Shown: positions 56,215-64,000 of the stretch, one piece after another | Layout of the letters: each line of letters begins with the position of its first letter | Position numbering within the stretch: the first letter of the stretch is position 1 | DNA from: Plicaturopsis crispa FD-325 SS-3 | Taxonomy: Eukaryota > Basidiomycota > Agaricomycetes > Amylocorticiales > Amylocorticiaceae | Direction of reading: 5' to 3' | NCBI GenBank assembly: GCA_000827205.1 | Contig: KN832563.1 | Span: 44,907-108,906, forward strand | DNA: 64,000 bases | Translations under genes and position numbers: made by a program | The notes under the pieces: model-generated | Databases searched by the model: none | What the model saw: only the letters and a program-made list of their open reading frames with translations | Told to the model about the DNA's origin: nothing

Positions 56215-58018
56215 CATCAGGAAACCTTTAGTCGTCTGAACTGATCTGAACGCGCTGAAAGCACTGAAATCGACTGAAAGTTGGCAATAATTCTGACCGC
56301 TGCTCAAATTTGCGTGTTCAGAATGCGTTCAGAGGCTCAGAATGTACACTTTGAAGTCAGATTTTTGTTGCAAAGATTTCGAAGATTATTCCAAGGTCAT
56401 TCAGTGAGGCAGACAGTCAGACCCGAGTCAGACCGCACTCAAACTCTGAGCCGCGACTTGCACACACGAAAAAGCTAGAATTGCATATTCATAGTGAAAC
56501 TAGTACATACACCTCGAAATATCTGGCGCTCGCAAACGTACACCCAGGCTCACCTGGGCGAGAACATTCGATTATCTGAGCTACACACTGGGCATACAAA
56601 TTGGTCAATACCGACGCACACTCATGCACTACAGAGCGGCGGCTCACAGCTTTCTCATCCCCGGGCCCATGCGCGTCTTGTGCACATTTGTACTTGTCTT
56701 CGGGGGCAAAGGCCCCCCGCGCTGTAGTTCACGCGCTGCGAAACTTGCAGGCGGGCTTGCGCGCCCCCGGGAAATTGTCGTAGCGTAGGTCTTGTGTGAT
56801 TGGAAGACAGGTGTGGTGATAAGCAGATAAGAAAGGGCAGCGTAGACATAATCTCCTTGGTTGAAGGCTGGTTGAAGGCGAGGCGGCAAGTGGGCGAGAG
56901 GAGCAGCGTGCAGGGTGCAACGTTCAACGACGTTGGCACGGACGTTGCACAGACGAGTTGCAAACGTGGCTAAGTAATATTCAAGCTCCGCTTGAACTAC
57001 ATTTTGCCACGTATGTATCCTTGTAAGTGTCCGTCGTTTTCACGGCCAACTTCGACGTTGAGAGAGCAGAACATTGAACGATTTCACTACTCTTTCTCGC
57101 CGCCCCCCTGCATGGATGTCCGGGTCCCTGTCGCCGTCCAACAATCCCATTTTGTCTTCGTCCGGTCTATGGTTCGGCGTCTGCTTTCAAGGAGCATACA
57201 CCTGGCACCTGCACTCGCCTGTGTCCCCGGAGGTGTCGCACGCACTACTGCCTCGATAGGACTCTGGGTAAGCTGCACGGGAGGTGCGGCTCAGCTATAA
57301 TGTATGTTTACAGCCTTTTATCCACGGACGACCGAACTAAATTTCATTCCTTGCTTCTGTCGTTGCATAGGCCATCTACCCCGATCATCGTGTTCATGCA
57401 AACTACAAGGGTGGATGACAGGAATCTCGCAAGCCCTGATCGCGTCGCGTCGCCGCTGCACTTGAGGTCTCACAGATCCGGTACGCTATGAAGTCCTCGT
57501 GTATCCAGTATAGTAGTGCTAACCTACGAACAGTTACATGTACCGTTAGCTGCTTGGCTATGGGGAGTGGAGAGCTAATAGAATGAGTGAGGACAAGGAC
57601 ACCGGTGAGCCCTACGAGAACCGCGATGGGTACATGCTGACAGCAGAGAGATTAGCCAAGGGCTGTCTTCGGGAGTGCGATACTAATTCCATGCTCGCCC
57701 GTAGTCCGCACGTAGTCACACATGTTTTGTATTAGCCTACATTGAATATACATTCTTCATGCTGTACTGCCGATGTCTGAGCTCAGATTTATGGATCTGA
57801 ATTCCGTCTAAAGCTGTCTGAATCCCAGTATGAAAGCAGTCTGAATTAGGTCTCTGAACTACCTCTGAGAGGATAATTGTCTGATTTCGGTCTGAAGAAT
57901 AGTCTGGCAGCATCTGAAGTCAGAAGGGGACCTACTGAACTCAGACACCGATCTGACCGTCTGACCGTCTGAAATCAGGGGTTTCAGACCGTTTCAGACG
58001 GATTGACTTTTCCTGATG
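56215..58018. mobile_element. 1.8-kb TIR element flanked by TA, no transposase seen
   Basis: Left end CATCAGGAAACCTTTAGTC and right end ending TTTTCCTGATG are imperfect inverted repeats, each next to a TA dinucleotide (56213-56214 and 58019-58020), as made by Tc1/mariner-like transposases. Subterminal regions are packed with CTGAA/TCAGA words on both sides (56240-56290 and 57770-58005). Open frames inside are short and without DDE motifs, so it would be non-autonomous. The TA duplication is too short to prove insertion by itself. Confidence 0.6.
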
Positions 58019-58020
58019 TA

Positions 58021-58398
58021 TGGCTGGTGTAGCGTTTTTGCTTACCCCCCTGTTTGTAGTCATTTATAGCTGCGCCTACGCAAGCTGTAGCACAATATAG
58101 CTCAGTAGCCTCGTAGTGGGATAGACATCTGTAGTCGTTATACACAATATAGCTGTCACCAGATTTTGAATGCGCACGAAATACTGCGGCTTCAGGATCA
58201 CACAACATAGAACATAGAACCCAATGATATTGCAAACTACATAAGTACATGCAACACAAGTATTACGGTGCTGCACGAGCTAGACAGGACCTGAGCGACG
58301 GGCGCGACGAGGCTATGGTGTCGTCACTAGACTCGGGAATGCAAAGGCACGAGTGGCCCGGACATCTACCGGAGGGTGCAGACAGAGTGGTGCGTACA
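58021..58398. other. Short spacer between two mobile elements
   Basis: No gene or repeat recognised. Confidence 0.5.
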
Positions 58399-58597
58399 TG
58401 GGGAAATGCCTAAGTCGAGCTTGCGAGACGGAAAGGCATTTCGAGGACTACTTAAGTCGTATCCGTAGAGAAGGATGAATCGACCGCTGTGTCGGCGTCG
58501 CAGACGCAGAGACGAAAGTGGGCGATTCAGGAATCGTTTTTCCCACCGTTCCTCTCTTTCCGCCACTTTTTCCTCCGCGCTGTTCAGCGCATTTTCA
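58399..58597 (+). repeat. 199-bp direct repeat, 5' copy (A1)
   Basis: Starts TGGGGAAATGCCTAAGTCG; same sequence at 63787-63985 by eye. Probably holds the promoter of the element. Confidence 0.93.
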
Positions 58598-58653
58598 TTC
58601 GCTCTCATCAATCACTAGCTCGATTGTCTCGATCTTTCAACAGCTCGCGTCCA

Positions 58654-60003
58654 ATGACGGGTCTCACAGGTCCTGGCGGTGTAAACACTGCCGATGACGG
58701 CACGATCAATGGCGAAAAGTCGTATCAAGCCGACGACCTTAGCCTTGCCGCGCGAAAATGGCGGAATCAGCTACGTATTTCTCGTCGTTTGGCTGAGGAT
58801 TCAGAGGTGGATGTCTCGGAGGACGAGGATGAACGGGAGGAAAGGCAGCCGATGACGCCGCCTCCGCAAGAGTTCTCTATGGAGGAACTCGAAGCGCGCT
58901 TTAATGAGTTATCGCCTTCAAAGAAGGCTTTGATTAATCAATTTGCGGTTCCACTCGCAAAAAAGAAAGCGAGCGAGCTACTCCTTGACCCACAGTCTGA
59001 CGGACTGTTGTCGGGAAAGTTGGCGGTGGAGGCCGCTGAGTTGTCGTCGAAAATTCGGCCTCAGCGATTTGTCTTTATGGAAGAGATGGAGACGGGTGTC
59101 GCGTCGTACGGAGAGCAGTGCGCTATCAGCGACGAGATCTACCTGCTGGTGGAGAAACGGATTTTCACGCCGTTGACTCTGTTCACTAATTCTGCTCTTC
59201 GGTACCTTGGCGAGAATGCCATGTCCATGAAGAAGAAGACGATGACGATGTCGGGGAAAGCGGATCTCATTGATCCCAACTTCTTTGGGCCAGAGGAAGA
59301 CCTCACCGTCGTGCTTTTTCTCGAAGCCTGGAAGAACTACCGTGTTTTTCTCCACGTCGTGTGCATGGAGCCGGTCCTCACTCGCTGGCTCGCTCACGGC
59401 GATGCCATGGCAGGCATTCCAGACCTCGAACGGAACTTCAAGGCTGTCGCACGCCACGACAGGGAGCAGCGCGTTTCTTATCATACGCAGCCGTTCAAAT
59501 TCGACGAGCTAATCTATTGGCGTCGTTTTGACCAGATAAAGGCCGAGGTTGAGCACGAGAAGACTCGCTCGGACTTCGAGGCGTACATGCGCTCCACACT
59601 TTCGACTACGCCGCTCAGTCGCGAGCGCAAGCAATCAGCTCCCGCGCGTTATCAACCGTACTCGGCGGACGCAGACACACGGCGGGTAGACACCGCCAAA
59701 AAGCCCTTTCGCGAAGGCAGGCCCGCGTTACCGCCCGGCGGCACCTGCCTCATCTGCGGCTCGGCGGGACACATCGCGCGTGACTGCATCGCGAAAACCG
59801 GACCGAGAGGGCGCCCAGTCTTCGCAAAGTGGGACAACGGTCGGCGGATGCTCACAGCCGTCAAAGGAGACGACGACTTTTGCGTCTTCTTCAACCTCAA
59901 GGGACCCGACGGCTGCCGCGGAGACCACCCTCCTCGAGCACGACACGCGTGCTCACTCTGTGGCGGTAACCATCACGCCACCAGCGGTTCGTGCTACGCA
60001 TGA
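58654..60003 (+). CDS. Gag-like nucleocapsid protein of the retrotransposon
   Basis: I start at ATG 58654 (MTGLTGPGG), the first Met outside the 199-bp repeat; the frame itself opens earlier at about 58489. About 449 residues: an acidic N-terminal region (DVSEDEDEREE), a helical capsid-like middle (MEELEARFNELSPSKKALIN, FLEAWKNYRVFLHVVCMEPVLTRWL) and a CCHC zinc knuckle C-LI-C-GSAG-H-IARD-C near the end, followed by a second Cys/His cluster (CSLCGGNHHATSGSC). It should coat element RNA in cytoplasmic particles. The stop at 60001-60003 overlaps the start region of the pol frame, which is in the +1 frame relative to gag. Confidence 0.85.
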   Translation: MTGLTGPGGVNTADDGTINGEKSYQADDLSLAARKWRNQLRISRRLAEDSEVDVSEDEDEREERQPMTPPPQEFSMEELEARFNELSPSKKALINQFAVPLAKKKASELLLDPQSDGLLSGKLAVEAAELSSKIRPQRFVFMEEMETGVASYGEQCAISDEIYLLVEKRIFTPLTLFTNSALRYLGENAMSMKKKTMTMSGKADLIDPNFFGPEEDLTVVLFLEAWKNYRVFLHVVCMEPVLTRWLAHGDAMAGIPDLERNFKAVARHDREQRVSYHTQPFKFDELIYWRRFDQIKAEVEHEKTRSDFEAYMRSTLSTTPLSRERKQSAPARYQPYSADADTRRVDTAKKPFREGRPALPPGGTCLICGSAGHIARDCIAKTGPRGRPVFAKWDNGRRMLTAVKGDDDFCVFFNLKGPDGCRGDHPPRARHACSLCGGNHHATSGSCYA

Positions 60004-62028
60004 TTCTCTTTTTGCCAGTCCTTTTTGCAGCATTGATCTTCCCTTTGATACATCACATCTTGGTCCCAGAATCATTCCATCGGTTTCCCTACTTGATCGT
60101 GTTACCACTCCTTATGATTATCGCGCATTTGACTTGTATCTTCGCTGTCTTGGTCTTCAGAACCGGTACCCAAACCTTGCGAATAATATTAAAAACGGCT
60201 TTCACATTGGTGTCCCCAATTCACTTCTTGCTGATTACATTCTCCCTCCTCATATCCCTTCCGAGCACGACGATTTTCTTGACCAGTACCTACATGACGA
60301 GAAGGCCGCACTCCGCATGGACGGACCGTTTACAAAGGAGGAGATGACGGAGATAGTAGGAGGAAAGTTTGCGGCGTGTCCGCTGAAGGTGGCAGTGACG
60401 GACGGGGGCCCAGGGCAGCCGCAGAAGAGGCGTGCCTGTCGAAACCTCTCGTGGGCGGGCGACGCGGGGTACGCGGTCAACGACCTCATCAATTCGGATG
60501 ATTACCCCACACGGTGGGGAACCGCAGCCAAGGTCGCAGATGTGGTGAGTACTCGCATTCTCGATGGATGTTTTTCTCTGTTCGCGGCGTTGTTTTGCTG
60601 GTGTTGTACGGTCTGTCCCTTATGCTCAGGGCATGGCGCGGCCGCGTCCTTTTCTCGACGGTGTGCCTGTTTTTGTGTGTGTCGAGCTGTTTTTTTTTGG
60701 ATCATGTTCGTGTTTTGCCAGTGCGCGGCAGGTGTTTCGGTGCCGCACTGGTGGTATATTGTTTCTGAATGAACAGAGCTCATGCGAGCGTTTCTTTTCT
60801 TCTGGATGTGCAGATAGCGTCAGCGGTTCCAGGGACGCAGGCTGCGACACTTGACATTGTCAAGGCATATCGCACGACACCCATCCATCCAGACGACAAG
60901 AAGTTCCTTGTCGTCGCGCATCGCCGCGATCAGTTCTGGTTAGACCACAACGGGCCCTTCGGGCTGGCGTCGATGGGCGGCCTGCAAGGCGAAATTGCCG
61001 ACGCCGTCGTTGACATATGGGACGAGCTCAAAGTCAATCCGGCTTTCAAATGGGTTGACGATGTCGCTATGCTGCGATACCCTAGCCGTATTTCGTTCGA
61101 CGAGCAAGGCACGCCATTGTACGAGTATGCATACAACCGCGGCGGTGTCATTCATCTCATCGCTGCGCTCGGTGTTCCATGGCATCCCGACAAGGGCCAG
61201 GAATTCGGATTCATTTTTGTTTATGTCGGTTTCTTATGGAACATCCCCGCTCGATCAGTCGCGCTAACGGAATCGAAACGTCTTCGCCTGCAGGAGAAGG
61301 TTGCGCACTTCATCCAGCACTACGAACGCGCCAAGGTCTCGCTGCTGGAGGTGCTCAGCCTCAACGGGTCGCTCTCGCATGCGACTTTCGTGTATCCCCA
61401 TGGTCGGGCATATCTCGCAGCAATCTGCTCGTTCATCGCCGACTTCCAGAAGTCAGGATCTGCCTTCGTCGGGTCTAGATACCCGAAGCGCTCCCTCATT
61501 TCAGAGCTTCGCTGGTGGGCCGCCGTACTCCAGGAACCAACAGTTCGCATCCTCCGTCCGCGTCGCCCGTGTGTCGACGTTGGGATCTGGGTCGACGCTT
61601 CAACAGACTGGGGCGTCGGTCTCGTATGGAACGGCAACCGTTCTGCAGCGTGGAAATGGGTTAGCGGGTGGAACAACAGCCCTGGCTGTGACATCGGGTG
61701 GGGCGAAGCCATCGCCGCTGAGCTCGCGGTTATCACGGTCGAGCTCGCAGGTGTCCGAGACGCGGATATCCTCATTCGCAGTGATAATCAGGGCGTCATA
61801 GGCGCATTCATGAAGGGCCGTAGCCGCAATTTCATGGTCAACGAGTGCGTCCGCCGGGCGGACGTGATCGGCATGGCATGCAATATTGCCTTTCAATTTC
61901 AATATGTTACTTCTGAAGAGAACCTGGCTGACCCTGTTTCGCGCGGAATCACGGTCCCCTCCTTCTTACCAATCGACTTCGCAATTCCTTTGCCGGTCGC
62001 GATTTCATCCGTCCTAGACTATGTCTGA
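59780..62028 (+). CDS. Reverse transcriptase-RNase H of the retrotransposon, one intron
   Basis: Exons: open frame to 60544 and 60814-62028, separated by a 269-bp intron (GTGAGT..TGCAG) that joins TAAKVADV to IASAVPGTQAATLDIVKAY in frame. RT motifs: LDIVKAYRTTPIHP (motif A), GPFGLASMGGLQGE (motif B region) and FKWVDDVAML (catalytic VDD, motif C). RNase H follows: VGIWVDASTDWGVGLVW (first Asp), GEAIAAELAVITVEL (Glu), IRSDNQGVIGAF (Asp) and a final SEENLADPVSRG. No clear ATG opens the frame where it overlaps gag in the +1 frame (about 59780-60003); translation may use frameshifting or a further splice, and the exact start is unknown. The stop overlaps the ATG of the recombinase. Confidence 0.85.
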
Positions 62029-63391
62029 GACACCTGCTCGACGAACGCCCACTTTGGGCGTGTTCCATGGGGTGGCACCGGTGAGGGCCGCATCTGCCAG
62101 CGGTTCCTTGCTTATGCCTCTGCGCACCTCGGACGAACGAACGCGAAAACCCAGAAAACCAAAAATCGGCAACGACATTGTACCATCACCTTACCGACCC
62201 TTCGTCCTCGCTAGCGACCGACTTCGTGATTGGAACACCCCTTACTCTGCTTCTTTTATCTCGCAGGCTCGATCTTTCTTAGGTGGCCCTGCTTACGACC
62301 ACATGCGCGAGGTCGCACTTATTTCTTGTGAGCCGAAAACGCGGAGCGGTTACGGCGCAGGCCTTCTTCGATTCACACAGTACTGCGACGCCCTCCACAT
62401 CCCAGAGTCTGACCGCATGCCAGCGTCAGAGCTCTTGCTCGCCGGTTTCGCATCCAGCGCAGCCGCAAAAGTGAGCGGCGGTGCAGCAGACACTTGGCTC
62501 GCAGGTGTACACAAATGGCATGTTATCCATGCCGCACCGTGGTATGGCGGCGCTCTTCTCAGCGCCGTTCTTACTGGAGTTGAAAAATGCACGCCGGCGA
62601 CATCACGCAAGGAGCTACGGCCCCCAATCACATTCGAGCACATGCAGGCATTGTTCGCAGGACTGAATCTGAAGAATACGCGGGACGCCGCCGTGTGGGC
62701 GGTTGCTTCCGTCGCTTATTGGGCGTGCTGCAGGTGAGAGCGGGCTGTTTTCATTGCAGTCGTTCTTTTGTTCTCTGTGTTCTCGTTGGGCTGACAGTCG
62801 TGCTGCAGGCTCGGCGAGCTGGTCATCCCCAGTGCTAACGGGTTTGATCCTCGCACACATGTTTCTCGTGGCGCTGGCGTCAAATTCAGTCGCGCACACC
62901 ACGCCGTTGACTACGGTGTCTTTCACATCCCCTTCTCGAAAACACTGAAGGCTCGTGGTGCCGACATCACACTGACGGACATTCCCGATCCCACGTCACC
63001 CGTTGCGGCTATGCGGCATCATTTGATGGCCAACAAGAACGTGCCGGATGAAGCGCCGATGTTCGCATACGATACAGGCGATGGATGGGCGCCGATGACG
63101 AAGGGATGGTTCATGGCTCGGTGTAATGAGATCTGGGGAGAAGCGAAGCTGGATCCCATCGACGGCGGACATAGCTTCCGCATTGGCGGTGCAACGGAGC
63201 TCCTTCTTCGTGGGACGCCTCCCGACGTTGTCGCGCAACAAGGCCGCTGGATGTCGGATGCGTTCTTGCGGTACTGGCGAAAGATTGAAGTCATTCTGCC
63301 CATGTTCATCGCGCGTTCTTTTTATTCGTCTTCATCTGCTCGTGTTATTGATGCCATGGACGGTTTTGCGGCTCGCTACAACTTGAAGTGA
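62021..63391 (+). CDS. Tyrosine recombinase of the retrotransposon, one intron
   Basis: Exons 62021-62733 and 62809-63391 give 431 residues. The ATG overlaps the end of the RT gene by 8 bp in another frame. An N-terminal SAM-like helical region (SGYGAGLLRFTQYCDAL...ASELLLAGFASS...WLAGVHKWHV) precedes the catalytic domain: first Arg in CRLGELVIPS, H-x-x-R in GHSFRIGG (His codon 63170, Arg 63179), the GRW element in place of the second His, and nucleophile Tyr in FLRYWRK (63272). The 75-bp intron (GTGAGA..TGCAG) falls inside the codon of the first catalytic Arg, so unspliced RNA cannot make active enzyme. It should integrate circular cDNA without target duplication, as known for DIRS-order elements. 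Confidence 0.9.
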
Positions 63392-63786
63392 TGTGTCGTA
63401 GGCTTACTTGTATGACCGCTGAATTGATTTCACATTGGTCCGAATGTGCTTGCTCTGGTTTGGGGTCGGTTTCCATTGGATTCCGAGGTTGTGAGCTGCG
63501 CTCTGGGGTGGTTTCTCGTCTCCCAATGTCAGCAGGATACGAGATTTCATCTCGCGCTTTCAGCTCGAAGGTGCTTTGTTCCCAGTCGCGGATTCCCGCT
63601 GGTCGAGCGGTTCTTCCCTCGACGCGTTTGGACGCGTTCGATCCCGTGCGGAGCACGGGCCGCTGGGACAAGAAAGCACTTCCCCCCAAACCACGGAAAC
63701 ACGGACTCAGCTTGAGTAAAGTGTTTCTTTATTCAGGAAAAATATTCCTCCTCATTTCTCGGAGTGAATACCGACAATTAAGTAGT
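63392..63786. other. Retrotransposon 3' region, probable B1 segment
   Basis: No gene. By the Ngaro layout the B1 repeat should sit directly before A2; its partner B2 would follow 63985 outside the window, so it cannot be confirmed here. Confidence 0.4.
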
Positions 63787-63985
63787 TGGGGAAATGCCTA
63801 AGTCGAGCTTGCGAGACGGAAAGGCATTTCGAGGACTACTTAAGTCGTATCCGTAGAGAAGGATGAATCGACCGCTGTGTCGGCGTCGCAGACGCAGAGA
63901 CGAAAGTGGGCGATTCAGGAATCGTTTTTCCCACCGTTCCTCTCTTTCCGCCACTTTTTCCTCCGCGCTGTTCAGCGCATTTTCA
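63787..63985 (+). repeat. 199-bp direct repeat, 3' copy (A2)
   Basis: Same as 58399-58597 by eye; flanks differ on both sides (AAGTAGT before, CCCACCCACC after). Confidence 0.93.
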
Positions 63986-64000
63986 CCCACCCACCGTCCC

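Larger units (their letters stand above)
58399..64000 (+). mobile_element. Ngaro/DIRS-like tyrosine-recombinase retrotransposon, nearly complete
   Basis: Order: 199-bp repeat A1 (58399-58597), gag, RT-RNase H, tyrosine recombinase, about 395 bp without genes, 199-bp repeat A2 (63787-63985), then the window edge. A1 and A2 appear identical and are direct, so this is the split-direct-repeat layout of Ngaro-type elements rather than the inverted termini of DIRS1. There is no DDE integrase or protease. RT and recombinase genes both have introns. The frames are open and repeats identical, so the copy is young and possibly active. The outer B2 part should lie just beyond the window. Confidence 0.85.

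Overview
The window looks like nuclear DNA of a basidiomycete, probably an agaricomycete: GC-moderate, protein genes cut by many 45-80 bp GT..AG introns, MYND-finger, Zn2Cys6 and GATA proteins of fungal type, and mobile elements typical of mushroom genomes (a tyrosine-recombinase retrotransposon, Helitron-type Rep and helicase genes, a Tet-like dioxygenase). The species cannot be fixed from sequence alone. All splice models were made by eye from frame, GT..AG signals and conserved motifs.

Host genes occupy mainly 1-26.4 kb and 37.3-42.8 kb: the 3' end of a short-chain dehydrogenase; a secreted pepsin-type aspartic protease; a Zn2Cys6 regulator; a 703-residue coiled-coil protein; an ASC-1/TRIP4-type zinc-finger protein; a GATA-finger factor with poly-Gln; a MYND-finger protein at 24.5-26.4 kb and its paralogue at 40.9-42.8 kb; and a VIT+VWA protein. 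Long stretches between them (5.4-10.1, 13.9-18.2, 19.8-23.6 kb) hold nothing I can call a gene.

Between the MYND paralogues sits a 9,584-bp element (26976-36559) with perfect 33-bp terminal inverted repeats and an 8-bp target duplication (ATCGCAGT). Instead of a recognisable DDE transposase it carries a leftward Helitron-type Rep gene, two tandem paralogues of unknown function, a leftward Tet-like 2OG-Fe(II) dioxygenase and a rightward PIF1/Helitron-type helicase without a visible Walker A. Splitting Rep from helicase on opposite strands inside a TIR/TSD element is the first main oddity of the window.

From 43.5 to 55.6 kb there are no recognisable genes. Instead about 25 copies of a roughly 100-170 nt imperfect hairpin occur, bounded by CCCGCTGC and GCAGCGGG arms with an inner AGATCGGG/CCCGATCT stem. 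Arm bases beyond the core change in matched pairs between copies, and orientation flips for a block at about 51.8-53.4 kb. Several minisatellites and a 0.5-kb tandem repeat lie among them. I know of no described family matching this; it is the second main candidate for something new.

A 1.8-kb TIR element flanked by TA (56215-58018) and an almost complete Ngaro/DIRS-like retrotransposon (58399 to the window edge) close the window. The retrotransposon has gag, an RT-RNase H with an intron, a tyrosine recombinase whose first catalytic Arg codon is split by an intron, and identical 199-bp direct repeats.
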